64,000 nucleotides of DNA from Xenopus tropicalis (taxonomy: Eukaryota; Chordata; Amphibia; Anura; Pipidae). Where the stretch lies: assembly GCF_000004195.4 (NCBI RefSeq), contig NC_030683.2, positions 82,228,910 through 82,292,909 of the forward strand. The letters are read 5' to 3'. The notes under the pieces were generated by a model that worked only from the letters and a program-made list of their open reading frames with translations, had not been told where the DNA came from and did not search any database. The translations under genes were made by a program, and so were the position numbers. Below, one piece after another: positions 11,941 through 23,419 of this stretch; positions within the stretch are counted from its first letter, which is position 1; each line of letters starts with the position of its first letter.

Positions 11941-12584
11941 CACAAAATGACACACGATGACTGGATAAATGACTGCAATAGAAACTTCCCCAACATTTAT
12001 TTTTCTGCTTTACTGCAGTGAATAGTTGTGCAACCCTAATCCATTTTTAGTATATGAGACTCCATGTGGACTTTGCTCCTACTCTAAAAGATAAGATGGA
12101 CCTGTTTCAACAATTGAGGTTTTTACTGTGTCCCACAACAGACAAGGTTAATCTGCAGATCTGGACTGCAGTAAAAGTTTTTTGTTATTTCTGTGGAGTT
12201 TGACCTGTTATTTATTTCTGATAAACCTTTCAGTGCGTGTTGTTTATGAGCAGAATCCAAAGTTTCATCAAAGGTTTCATCGATCTACATGGCACAACAT
12301 CTCTTTGGAATAGTACCCTGAAAGTGATTTTTGTTATACTAATTGTTATACTAGTCTTTTCCCTATCAAGTTCTAATATATGATGATAATATGCATTAGT
12401 TTTGGAAGGCATCATATACGTGCTTAAAATGATGGTTACATGTAGAAGAGCATGGAGACACACTGCTCAGGTCTGTTCCAAACATCCTGCGAAAGGTGCT
12501 ATAGAGGTTATTAAATGACCACCTTTTATTAATAGAAACACTGTGTCCCAATGCCACCCAGCCTATTGCTCTGTCCCTAGCTGT
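11941..12584. other. Intergenic flank upstream of the apoA-I-like gene
   Basis: No coding signal or defined repeat. The last part leads into the promoter of the next gene. Confidence 0.5.
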
Positions 12585-12599
12585 GTCAGCCTTTGAACT
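12585..12599 (-). promoter_or_regulatory. Candidate DR1/HNF4 site of the apoA-I-like gene
   Basis: TCAGCCTTTGAACT reads on the minus strand as AGTTCA-A-AGGCTGA, close to a DR1 nuclear-receptor site, about 75 bp upstream of the TATA box. The spacing is similar to the candidate site in apoa1. Motif evidence only. Confidence 0.35.
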
Positions 12600-12669
12600 T
12601 TTGCAGCTTGGGCATAGGCTGCTTATCTGGTTGGGATGTTGCCCAGCTGGGGGTGGCAAATGCGCTATC

Positions 12670-12730
12670 TATATATACACCAGTTGGGGGTAGCCTTACT
12701 ATTACAGGGAAATCAGACACAGCATAAGTG
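12670..12730 (+). promoter_or_regulatory. TATA box and untranslated exon 1 of the apoA-I-like gene
   Basis: TATATATA at 12670-12677 is followed by a short leader of about 30 bases ending in AAGTG with a donor GTAAGA at 12731. The layout copies apoa1: TATA, short untranslated exon, then the ATG exon more than 1 kb away. Transcription would start near 12700. Confidence 0.55.
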
Positions 12731-14062
12731 GTAAGAGATTTGCTTGTTAGGTGCTGTGAGATATTGGATTATATTGCAATACGTTTTTGTTTTTATTTTG
12801 CTTTCGTATGAGGGTTGTTGGGATCACTACATAATGATCAGGTTCTGATTGGCTTGTGGGAATTGATGAAAAAGACTGAGTTTGTGCAGAGCAACAAAAT
12901 GTGTGTATATGATAATGTAAGATAAAAGCCGTGAAAATCAGTGAGTCAAGAGAGTAATTTGTTGCTAAACAATGCATCATTTTGTAAAATATTGCAAGAT
13001 ACATAAAGTAAATGCCCAGTTGTTGACTGTGGTTGATGCATCTGTTCATAAGTCCCTAGTAAAATTATTGAAACACACTGAATGCACCTAATGCCTTATT
13101 CTTTAATTTGCCCTATTGTTTACATTGCCTATATTATTAACAAGGATAATAAAGGATGAGAATAGGTCAGTGTTATACATAAATCATAATACTGAGTAGC
13201 TCTATTCTCCTGGACGTTAATATTAAAAAGATTAAAGGTAGAGGTGCCCAAGACTTTAATTTCAACTCTATGCTAACTATGGTTTTCGGATGAGTTAATT
13301 GCTATATAATTAGTGATATCAATACCTTCCAATAATGCATCTCAATCTTATTTATTGTTATAGACACGTATTTTCACTGCAACAGCTTTTTTTTAAAAAA
13401 ATGTATCAGGCTTCATGCAGCACAAAACTGGTCATACACTGGCAGATGTAAGCCATAGACTTGGTCACTCTAGAGGGTCATTGTACTGTTTCGTGCCCAA
13501 GACCAAACAAGAGCCTACCTAAGTGATATCTAGTCAGGGTAAAGACAGCACTGGGCAATCTTCTGCTGTCAAATCCACACGGCCCCTTATTATTGTCTTA
13601 GAGCTAAGACTAATTTTGTAGGATTGTGTTGGATCAACAGGTTGCTTCCTACAAGTCAAATGTCGATGCACATATTCAAGAATAATTGGGCAGATACAAA
13701 AATGTGATGTGTAAACTACATTTTAGATTTGCATCTCCAGATCTGGCCCACCAACTGAAAATTCACATCTATGACCAGCTTTACCACAACCAATATATAC
13801 AGGTTGAAGATACAGACTGAAGAGGGCAGTGTTTAAGACACAAAGAACAAAGAGTTTACAGCCACACCAGCTTGGTTGGTGTTGGGGAGTGAAAAAGAGT
13901 TCAGGGTAAAAAAATGCTGCTCATGCCTTCCAACTTTTTCATCTCCTCCTGCCCTTTAGCAATGGGAAGGGTCAGGGATATTAAACCTTCTTTACGAGAG
14001 TCTGAAGGATAAAATACTTTTTCTTTTATCCCTTTGCAGGTGTATCATTTAAAACTGCAACC

Positions 14063-17000
14063 ATGAAGATTGTGGTTGTAACCCTGGCGCTGGTGTTCTT
14101 GACAGGTATGGAACTGATAGAAAATTGTGAACTGAGGAATGTTCAAATTAAATTCATGTATTGGTTTCTATTTTTTTTTTCTACACATCACTTGGATGCA
14201 GGATATTCTGTAAGACTCTCAGAACCCAGGACACAAGGGAATTCATATCTAATTTTGACCAACATGTAGGGGGCAGATTTATCAAAATGTGAGATTAGAA
14301 CTCACACTTTTATCCAGAGGATGGCACACAAACTCCCTTGGACCTAAAATAGCAATGAATTCCTCCCTGGATTAAACACTATGTGCACTAGATCATTAAG
14401 ACGCATGCGCTTTCGTGTCAAAAATATGTTGAACACATTGTCAGAAACCCTCCAATAAAATGCTTAATTGCTCCCACTCCTTTCTGACCTAATGGTAAAA
14501 CCTTGTTCTTGTTACTTGTAAGTGCAAAGTCTTTCTTATGATACTCTCTCATGATACTCACTACTAGGAGGCTTCATTTTGTAACACTAAATCCCTTAGT
14601 ACTTGGTCCATGGATCAAAACTCTCTACTACCCTCAGAACAGACATAAAAATGTTGAATTCATGCACAGTAATTTGGCAGAAATTGCCCTGAATGAGTTT
14701 TAGGTTGGGGCATACTGAAACTGATCCATTTGTGCATGAAATCACACACTCAACTACATCCAACTGAGAGCAGCCTGCTCCCCTTACACACACACACACA
14801 GCTTTAGCCTCTGTCCCTGACAAAGTCTTGCCTTACTGTACATCCAGCACATTGTCAGATGTGGCACAGTGACTATTTATTACTTTCCCTGTACATACAA
14901 CTGCTACTTAACTACATGTTGCATGTGCATTTGCAGATATATTGTTTATAACATACTGATTCCTGAAGTAGTCCTTTCCTACTCTTCACTTACAAAATGA
15001 ACTAATTATGTACTTTGGCATATGGTGCCCAAACTATTGCATCCAACTCTATATAGTTCAGTGTTGACTATTTTTGTTGCAATTTGCACCTTATCAGCTA
15101 TTTCCTTTGCTTGGCAGGGAGTGAATGCAGCTTCATTTGGATGAAGGATGAACCTAAGAGAGAGCCTGGAGTAGCAGAGGCGCTTGTGACTAATATAAAA
15201 ATACTTGCAGAGCATTATGTACGCTACTTGGAAAACACTGAGATTGGAAAAGAGTGAGCATAATATAATATTACTTTACTGCTATGACACAAACTGCCAC
15301 TCTCATACCTTTACATTCTGCAATGACCTTTATTCCTCCGAAGATTTATAATATACCAGTTATTCCTTGAAATGTTACATGGCAACATTCCCCTTTAAAA
15401 CAATATATGCAGCCCAATATCAGACCTCTTTAAAGATGAATGTTGTCATGTCACTACTGCCCCTATTGCATGGCACACAGTAACACCCACAAAGAGTATT
15501 ATAGTAGAGGTAGCATAGCCTTGTGAATGCTGAGGGTCCCAAGAGTGTAGAAATGTTATTTCTAATCTATTAAACTTGCCTCCAGGCCTGGACTGGCAAT
15601 TTGCGAATTCTGGCAAATGCCAAAGGAGCTGCTGTAAGATGCCATAGAGTCACTATTGAGTGGGCTGGTGGGGGACTGTTTGGGCTGTTTGTATATGAAA
15701 TGTCAGGGCCCATTTAGAATCCTAGTTCAGACCTGCTTGCCCCCATCATGGTGCCTGGAGCAGTGGTTGGGGGACTAAACCCCAAAGTGTCCGTACTCTA
15801 TCCAATCTCTTACAATTTCAGGTGATTGGTCAAAGTATAATAAAGAACTATTGAACTATTCAGAAGATACATACACACACACACAGAAATGAGGCCTGGG
15901 TGCAAGAGCCAATTTAACCAAAATATTGTGAAAGTAATGTCAGCACTCACAGGATTTTAATTGGGGGTATAGAAAATCAGCATTTATTGAAATATTAAAA
16001 AAGCAGCATTGCAAACCTCAATGTTTCAGTCCCCCACAGGGACTTTCGTCAGAAGGCAAAAGAAAGCAAGTACTTTTTTATATTTCAATAAATGCTGATT
16101 TTTTAGCCAGTCCCTAGATGCAAATGCTTTTTAAATGAGCACTAAGGGGCGTGGCTTTAGGCCCTTGGAGTTGTGTTTGGGATGTGAGTAAATGACCCCT
16201 AATAAGCTCTGTGTAAACAAAACAAAAGATGCAGCCTTCGTTAGGCTTTGAGATCAGTTAGGGTTGCCATATGGGCCAGAATTACAATTACATTGCCATA
16301 AATTTTGCAATACCCTATAAGTCCCTCCCTTCCCTGATCCTTTCCACTGTGAGATTACAGACAGACCTGCCTATGACCCTCCCATTTCTGCACCCAGTCT
16401 GCCTATTTCCCTGCCCCATGATGCAATCGTCCAGCCCAGTGGCAGAACTACCAGGGGTTTGACTGCGCCAGCACCCCGGTGGTCCACCGGAACTCAACGC
16501 ACTCCTGATAGTTTTGTTACTGGCCCCACCCCCAAATAATGACACCGCCCACCCCCTGACCTGAAGGCTGGTATTATTCAACAAAAAAGGTGGCAACCCT
16601 AAGATTAGCACTAAGACCAACTGCAGAAACAGGGAGCTCCTTAGATTCTAGAATCAAGGCAATAATGGCAATTGCATTGGTGGCAGTGACAACATTTTGC
16701 ACTTTACACATCGTATACATCAATGTTTTTTTTCTCCCTATCTAGCATTCGCTCTTATTCTTTTATATTTTCTGTGTTAGACTGGGAATCAAAGAAGATA
16801 TAGCTTCTATGAAAGAAAGCATTAATGAGTTGAAAAAGGAGATTTTAAAAATGACAAAGGATGCCTGGGAAGAGGTTGACAAGGAACTAAATCAGAAGTA
16901 CCCAATTTTCACAACAAAAGTCCTCCCAGCTCTGAAGGACTTCAAGCAACGCTGGGATAAACATATGACAGCATTAGCAAAAGAACTAGAAATCATGAGT

Positions 17001-17354
17001 CACAAACTATTTTCCAATGTCAAAAAAAATTTGGATAGTTTTTTTGATACGCTCAGCTCTTCTGCCTCACGTGGTCGAGACAAGCTACGCGATGAGGTAG
17101 AGCATCTGCGCACCACTCTGCTCCCATACGCAGAAGATTTCCGCAAAGAGCTAGAGAAGGCCAAATCGGAAGTGAATGATGACGTAGAAGAAGTAAGAAA
17201 GTATATATACCAGGGAGTGGATGAGATCAGAGAGCAGATAAAACCCTATTTTGACAAACTAAAATCTGAGGCGAATCCACATGCAGAAGAGTTGCAGAAG
17301 CATTTGCTCAAGTTACTGGATGATATTAAAGAAGCTACTGGCATAAAAGCTTAA
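14063..17354 (+). CDS. apolipoprotein A-I-like paralog
   Basis: Predicted secreted lipid-binding protein of 250 residues, not assigned to a mammalian gene. Coding exons are 14063-14105, 15118-15253 and 16781-17354, with the same splice phases as apoa1. The signal peptide MKIVVVTLALVFLTGSEC aligns with that of apoa1; its only Cys falls at the predicted -1 cleavage position. Next comes SFIWMKDEP, matching the apoA-I propeptide and mature start. Exon 4 has KVLPALKDFKQRW (apoa1: KIRPILEAFQKRW) and LRTTLLPYAEDFRKEL (apoa1: LRSRLTPYSEEVRVKL), which ties it to apoA-I rather than A-IV or A-V. Exon 3 is 21 bp shorter than in apoa1, and one mid-protein repeat boundary reads SSSASRGRDK instead of having Pro. 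The gene lies in tandem between apoa1 and apoc3. Intact frame and splice sites argue for a working gene. HDL association is an inference. Confidence 0.9.
15583..15735. mobile_element. Short hAT MITE in intron 3 of the apoA-I-like gene
   Basis: Ends CAGGCCTGGACTGG and TCAGACCTG are imperfect inverted repeats. The flanking 8-bp duplication is CTTGCCTC / CTTGCCCC (7 of 8). 153 bp. Confidence 0.7.
15973..16103. mobile_element. Fold-back repeat in intron 3 of the apoA-I-like gene
   Basis: Arms AAAATCAGCATTTATTGAAA and TTTCAATAAATGCTGATTTT are inverted copies separated by about 70 bp containing GTTTCAGTCCCC and GGGACTTTCGTCAG, a small inverted centre. Similar fold-back units occur at 27.6 and 46.4 kb. 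Confidence 0.7.
16261..16599. mobile_element. TA-flanked inverted-repeat element
   Basis: Ends GGGTTGCCA and TGGCAACCC with TA on both outer sides, as expected of a Tc1/mariner-type or similar TA-targeting MITE. It lies in intron 3 of the apoA-I-like gene, about 180 bp before exon 4. No ORF of interest. Confidence 0.6.
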
Positions 17355-17384
17355 TCAACCAATGCCATCAAGTAACAGTGAAAG

Positions 17385-17390
17385 AATAAA
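17385..17390 (+). terminator. First polyadenylation signal, apoA-I-like gene
   Basis: AATAAA only about 30 bp after the stop codon; a second AATAAA follows at 17573. The two could give alternative 3' ends. Confidence 0.4.
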
Positions 17391-17572
17391 TTATTCATTT
17401 GCTCATTCACAGTTGAGCTTATACACTGCAATAACTCAGAATTGTGCTGATACTCCTCCCATTACCAATTCTTCATTAATTATCATTTCTGCTTAGAAAT
17501 TAGCTACAAAATCTTGCCATTTGCCTACTAGGAAATCCCTAATAGTTTCCCTCTTTCCCTACTTTCTACTAA

Positions 17573-17578
17573 AATAAA
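17573..17578 (+). terminator. Second polyadenylation signal, apoA-I-like gene
   Basis: AATAAA about 220 bp after the stop codon, followed by TTTGTTTC and TGTGACGTG. The spacing resembles that of apoa1, so this is the likelier main site. Confidence 0.65.
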
Positions 17579-17599
17579 GATTTGTTTCAGATATGTGAC

Positions 17600-19139
17600 G
17601 TGACAGCAGTGTTTTTTTTTAAATATTAAAACAAGGAATAATTTATGAAGGATTGTAATAAACACATTATAGTTACTTTTAACAGAATAATAATCCTTTC
17701 AAATTTAACAAATTCAATAGAAAGATTAGTAGTTTAAGTGAAGAAAAGAAATGACCAAACCATTAAACCATACTTTAACTTGCCTTGGGGGTTAGCAATA
17801 GGGATGAGGGTAAGTACTCAGAGCCACTGCTGAGCTGAGCACTAAATCCCTTTGGGAATACATGGGGGACACAAGTATCTTTTTTCCTGACTGGATATTT
17901 TCCTGGCAATGTAGAAGATGTCAAACACCTGTGAGTTGTACTGGATTCCCTTGTATGTTTCCTAAATTGCCCCATATTACATATTAATATAAACATATCA
18001 TAGGTAATTTACAAAGGCCCTGATGTATGTGTAAGTGGTACAAAATCACAGCCCTTGGTGCTTATTTACCCAGCGCTTGCATACAGGGTCCTGCTGCACT
18101 CTGAACCCCATGCTGGATATGAAAGAAAGAAGCCTTGTGCCCACTGCCACAAATTAGGTGTAGGTGTGGGAGATGCCTACGTGCCCCTCCCTGCCCACCC
18201 CTCATGAATACAGTAATACAGAATGCAATTCTGAAGAGCAAACAAATGTGCTTGTGGTCATTACGTGGAAGGCACCAGGCTTGCTTTTTGAAATAACAAT
18301 ACATTTACTTGTTTGGATTTTTCAATCAATAACATTTAAACATGAGAATGATTTATTAAGAGAGCACAACAGGAGTGAAAAACACTGTGAAGGGCACCAG
18401 TACAAGACATCAAATGAATCACCCCTTTTCCAGAGCGGGGTTGCACGTAGGGGTAGGCAGAAGAGGAATGTGCTTTGGTGTGGGGTCAATAAAGGCAATA
18501 ACATCTGTAGCTCAATGAGCCCTCTAATGCTTATAGGTCCAAGGGCCATTGCAATGTATTCAGATAGTGCTGCTTTTGGAATCATTACGCTAAAGTTCCA
18601 CACAACTGTTTCCTTTTTGTCTTCTATGGGAAATGTTCTATGTTTGCATCCCATATAGTGTTTGATGATGAAGTGCCATGGTTAATAGTGAGGAGGTATG
18701 GTTTTGCTACAAAATTCTGCATTCCGGCAATGGCTTTTTTTTCCCGCAAAACTGTTGCAAAAATTTGGCTTGACAAAAGTTGCTGAGTGAGGAAAAATTT
18801 GCAGATGTGTCAAAAAAAGCCACGCAGTAGCATTTTTCTGCATTTTGTGAATTTTTCTGAAGTTTCGCAGCAAGATTCACTCATTACTAAGGGTCAGTGC
18901 TTTTGTGCAAGACCCTATAACCAACTCCTACCCTATGGCAACTGATGCGTTACAGTAAGGAGCAGGCCAAGTGTGCAATGCATGCTGCCCAAGGAATGTT
19001 ATCTAGTTTCCCCACCCCAGCTTCAAACTATGCACAAATGCAAGGATGCACTAAACATTGTTAACTAAATTAAAATCAGAGCAATGCAAACAGTTTTTGC
19101 ATTTTGTGTTTTTGCCATTTACACCAATGCGCAGCTTAT
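17600..19139. other. Intergenic DNA with one decayed repeat
   Basis: Tail-to-tail spacer between the apoA-I-like gene (+) and apoc3 (-). Positions 18690-18890 carry repeated TTTTTC / GAAAAA and TTCGCAG words and look like an old dispersed repeat. ORFs here show no family signal. Confidence 0.45.
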
Positions 19140-19912
19140 ATAATAAAAAGTCTGAAAAAGCAATTATTTGGTGCAAGAAAGCAACTATTATTTGGTCTTC
19201 ATTACTTATGTGTTATGGTTTTTGAATTATTTGCTTTCTTCTTCCAACTCTTTGCAGTTTTTAAATGGGAGTCACCGACCTCAGCAGCCAAAAACTATAG
19301 CTCCACGAGGCTACAGCTTTATTATTATTCTTATTTTTTTTTTAACTTTCTTTACTATTCAAGCCCTCTCCTATTCATATACCTGTCTCTCATCCAAACC
19401 ACTCCCTGGTTGCTAAGGTAACTTGAACCCTAGCAACCAAATAGCTGCTGCATTTCCAAATTGGAAAGCTCCTAAACTGAAAATGAAATAACTAAAAAAC
19501 TACACATAATAAAAAATGAAGACCAATTGCAAATTGTCTCAGAATATTACTCTCTACATCAGGGATACCCAACCTTTCATACCCGTGAACCACATTTAAA
19601 TGGAAAAAGTGTTGGGAAGCAACACAAGCATGAAAAAGGTTCCTGTGGTGCCAATAAGAGCTGTAATTGGCTACTTTATAGCCCCTATGTGGACTGGCAG
19701 CCTACAGAAGGCTCTGGTTGGCATTATACTGGGTTTTTATGCAATCAAACTTGCCTCCAAACCAGAAATTCAAAAATAATCCCCTGCTTTGAGGCCACTG
19801 AGAGCAACATCCAAGGGGTTTGGGGAGCAACATGTTGCTCACGAGCCACTGGTTGGGGATCTCTGCTTTACATTATATTAAAAGTTAACTCAAAGGTGAA
19901 CAACCCCTTTAA
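19140..19912 (-). mobile_element. TTAA-flanked Xenopus MITE, interrupted
   Basis: The right end reads on the minus strand TTAAAGGGGTTGTTCACC, the TTAAAGG terminus common in Xenopus MITEs with TTAA target sites. The interior (GGTCTTCATTACTTATG, CTCCTATTCATATACC, CCCTAGCAACCAAATAG) matches a very common Xenopus repeat as I remember it. The left end is decayed. A 306-bp hAT element sits inside it. Confidence 0.7.
19560..19865. mobile_element. hAT MITE (CAGGGAT..CTCTG family), nested
   Basis: Ends CAGGGATACCCAACC and GGTTGGGGATCTCTG, flanked by CTCTACAT and CTTTACAT (7 of 8 bases). It is inserted in the TTAA MITE above. The same family recurs at 32897, 56840 and probably 59660; all share an ACATTTAAATGGAAAAAGTG-like segment or its complement. 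Confidence 0.85.
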
Positions 19913-20060
19913 TTTTGTCCCATACACCTATGTCCCCAGTAATCACCAATTTCTTATACACCCACTCCCTCAGTCCTCTATGTTGACCTCATGTCCTTCC
20001 TGTTGGCTGTGAATTTGGTGCTACTTTGCTAATTTCACTTTTTCTACTTTTGTGATAAAA

Positions 20061-20105
20061 TCACCATATATATCACCATATATATCAACATATATATCAT
20101 GATAT
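20061..20105. repeat. Three copies of a 15-bp AT-rich unit
   Basis: TCACCATATATATCA repeated about three times with small changes. Confidence 0.7.
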
Positions 20106-20270
20106 GCCAGTTAGCTCTGACTGTTTGCTCCCACTTAGAGTAACAATCCCCTCACATTAAAATAGGTTTGTGTGTATGTTTTTGAGCTTCACACAATCCA
20201 AATACCAATGTGTATCACATAATTATAACAAAAAAACAACAAAAAAGTCCAGCTCCCAAACAATGGAAAT

Positions 20271-20276
20271 TTTATT
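20271..20276 (-). terminator. apoc3 polyadenylation signal
   Basis: AATAAA on the minus strand, about 130 bp beyond the apoc3 stop codon. Confidence 0.65.
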
Positions 20277-20403
20277 TACAAAAAAGGTATTTTATATTAT
20301 TAAAATAGGATCACAGAGTTACTGCCCAGACAGTTGGGAAGATAGATACCCTACACCACTAGAACCATTTTCGTTGTTAAGATACATTTTAGAGAAAAAG
20401 GGT

Positions 20404-22590
20404 TTAGAAGGCTTTTGTCAATTGCTGCCATTTATCACTGGCAAAGTCCACAGCAGAGCTGACAAATGATGAGACATAGCCAGCTCCTGCATCATAGATG
20501 TCCCTAGAAAAAGAAATGGAAAAGGTTAAAAATGGAAGAAGACAGAATAAAGAAAATTATTTGGATTGAAACAAGTTACATATTGCAAAGTGAAGGCTTG
20601 GTTGAATTTAATAAAGGACATGAATAATAAATAAACATGTTTTTCTCTGTAAGGGAAACATTTTTAATGACTACTAGGGTTAAGAGAAGGTATTGGGAGG
20701 TATGTTAGGTGAAGCAGAGAACATAAGTTGCATAATATATAGATATACATATATTTAGAGAGAGGGAGGGAGATATTAGTCTTTACATTAACCTGTTAAT
20801 GTAATTCAATATGCCGGTTCTATGAGTTATCACTCTGGTTTTGGCCTGTTAACCTGTGACTTGAATGCATTCCTGCCTATGGTGCTATAACTCTGGATCA
20901 GCCCAATTTGGATACAAAAATGGATCAGCCCAACTGGCCCAGCCCATGGGTGAACAAATCAGGAAAAGATCTGCTCATTTGAACACCTTGCTAAATGAGA
21001 AGAACTTTAAATGTATAGTCAGCTAAGGGAATATAGAAGAAGAATAAAGGGAAAGCAAACATGCCCTAAAACTAGCAAAACTGAAACACAGAGAATAGGG
21101 TTGCAAGATCACTTAACAATGTAGGGACACATCTAATAAATGCAAATTACAGGACTGTGCTGATTGCATTTATATTGAATTGCATTCAGTGTAGCCCTTA
21201 TAGCTGGATTTTCTAGATGAATCCCTGAATTTGCTATAGATCTGGTAACCCTACTTGGAAAACCCTTCAACAGGAATATATTTACTTTGCATTTTTCATA
21301 AGACAAATAGAAAAGGACACAACTGCAAAAACTGCAGACAGTTATTTCTAGTATAGAATCCACCAAGATGATATAGGGTAGAAGTGAAGGCTTATACACT
21401 TGTATAGGATTTCAGGACCATATATATAAAAGGGTGAACTCTCACTTTCACCCATTTATAACTATAAACCTATTCAAGTAAAAAGAGAGTCAGGTGGCAA
21501 TTACATATAGTGTCCGGTGTTTTGCAGTACAACCAGGTCTGGACTGAGATTCAAAATAGGCCCTGGCATCAGGTACACTGAGGCCCAAACAGCCCCTCCA
21601 GGTCCAAAGATTAATGGCTGTTTTGTAGCAACCCCTCTAGAATTTGTCTGAGTACAATATGGTTGTGGGAGGTATTTTATCAGGTAAATGTTGCCTAAAA
21701 TGGCAATGTGTATTTTTCGGAATTATGCAGCTATAAAAAAAACACTCAAAACACTAATTTATACAATTTGTATAGTATATAATACAAAATAGTAGTAATG
21801 ATAATAATGGAGCATTATTTGTGTTTGGTAATGGAATGTATAGAAATAGGGCAGTGGAGTATATTGAACCAGGGGAGGTGTTTCCTTACATTGCATTTTG
21901 GGCCAGAGGCAGTTCTTTCACCGTGTTCACAGCATCTGTCGCTTTACCGACTACATCGCTGGAAAACTCCTGCACATAGCTTACAACAGAGCTTAAGACG
22001 GACTCCTCAGCAGAAACTGTTGGCAAACACAAAATCAGTCCTGTATAGCTGTAACATGCAGTAGATTATTATTCTTATTGTTATTAAAGGACAAGAGAAT
22101 CTCAAGGAGCATTTTATTAGAGAGAGGGCTTTACTTCCATGAATATAACCAATCGTATAGGAGGCTATTACTTTGTATTGGTGTAATAAAGAGGTACACT
22201 TTTATAAGAGAAAGCAAAACATTAAGCCAGTGATTGAGCAGTAACAAATAAGATTTCCATGATGGTGCAATTTCTGAACTTCTGTTCTAAATTGATAAAC
22301 TTCTAAAAACTAAGCTCTGCTTATGGAGCATACAAGTTGCAGCTGAAAAAAGAGATATATACACCAAAATAATGTCCTTATTTTTCTACCTAAATGTATT
22401 ACCATCACCTATTCTTTGGTGCAAGTGTAGAACAATTTAAGCCTTATTTTACAATTCTGGTGCAGGTTATTCCTCAAACCTGTGTTTCTCTCTTAGGAAA
22501 TAGAAGAAAAGGTTACATTTTATATTATCATATCTTACCTGTACAAACAGCCAAGAGGACAATTAAAATGGAAGCAGTTAGCAGCTTCAT
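20404..22590 (-). CDS. apoc3: apolipoprotein C-III
   Basis: Small secreted apolipoprotein of triglyceride-rich particles and HDL; in mammals it restrains lipoprotein lipase and hepatic remnant uptake. Coding exons on the minus strand are 22590-22539, 22016-21890 and 20503-20404, giving 92 residues (human 99). Exon 3 is 127 bp, close to human. The signal peptide is MKLLTASILIVLLAVCTG. The mature part begins VSAEESVLSSVVSYVQEF, matching human EDASLLSFMQGYM, and ends DKWQQLTKAF. Acidic and serine-rich amphipathic helices are visible; the extended Pro-containing tail that carries the human O-glycan is absent. An alternative exon 3 acceptor 24 bp upstream, also in frame, would add eight residues. 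Orientation opposite to apoa1 and apoa4 matches the mammalian cluster. The gene is too fragmented to appear as one ORF. Confidence 0.88.
21098..21251. mobile_element. TA-flanked inverted-repeat element in apoc3 intron 3
   Basis: Ends GGGTTGCAAGATC and GATCTGGTAACCC with TA outside both ends, the same type as the element at 16261. 154 bp. Confidence 0.6.
21534..21650. mobile_element. hAT-like short element in apoc3 intron 3
   Basis: Begins CAGGTCTGGACTGAGATTC, like the element at 15583, and is flanked by AGTACAAC / AGTACAAT (7 of 8). The right terminus is degraded. Confidence 0.5.
22081..22140. mobile_element. TTAAAGG terminus in apoc3 intron 2
   Basis: TTAAAGGACAAGAGAATCTC has the form of a Xenopus TTAA MITE terminus. 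The partner end was not found, so extent is unknown. Confidence 0.4.
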
Positions 22591-23329
22591 AATGGGGCTT
22601 GAGTGTGTAGAAAAATCTGTGAAGGACAGGATACATTATAAAAAAGGAGGATACTTCCATACTAAGATTTGCATTACTGGTATTTTTATTTTGCTTGGAC
22701 ACAAATATGTTTATTATCCTTTATTTACATAATTTTATCATATGATTTGTGGAGCTTACAGTCTAACCCACATATATAATTAAAGGCAAAAACAAAATCT
22801 TTTCAATTATCCCAATACTTTCATCCCAAAGGAGGGAAAAAGTAATAAGATAGCATATACTGTGCATATCCATACAGCATATTTATTTCCAAATACAGAA
22901 CTGAGATACTAATTTAGGGTTGACATATACATTGATATTATGGGTATTTCTATTCTTACCAATATAATCAAAAAGCCTACTTGCCAAAATACTGTACTGA
23001 GTACAAATTATTTATTACCTGGGTTGATTTGCCTTGTACTTTATTACTGTCTATCTGATTCAGATCCTTCAGCATGCAAATATTAAAGGATACTAAGTTT
23101 CTGATTATACATCTATATATTGTGCATTCGTATTGAGGTCTCTGCTGTCTGACTAAAAGACATCTGCATTAGGGAGCTTAATTGTGAATTTAGAAATGAA
23201 GTGCTAACAGTGCAAGTCAGAAGGCCAACATGCTGTCAGTTCTTTTGCCCTTTTACAGCTCCAGAACACAGAGTCAAGCAAGGTACAAGTAATGGAAAAG
23301 ACCTTTGTGACTGTTGGGTAGAAACTTAC

Positions 23330-23391
23330 CTTCTGTTGCTGAACCCTTTGCTGTAAGCTGACTTTCGGTATTCAGCCCTCTGAGTTATATA
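23330..23391 (-). promoter_or_regulatory. apoc3: apoc3 TATA box and untranslated exon 1
   Basis: On the minus strand CTATATAAC (TATATAA at 23391-23385) is followed by a leader ending CAACAGAAG at 23330 and the donor GTAAGT. This gives an untranslated first exon of about 30 bases, joined to exon 2 at 22616 after the acceptor CTTCACAG. The plan equals that of apoa1. A C-rich tract lies just upstream. Confidence 0.65.
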
Positions 23392-23419
23392 GTCTTCTCC
23401 CTCCCTTTGCTGACTGGAG

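Noticed and set aside
18164..18658. Plus-strand ORF of 164 residues with a 110-residue ORF opposite
   Set aside because: Mixed composition, no signal peptide or domain, in intergenic DNA between two gene tails.
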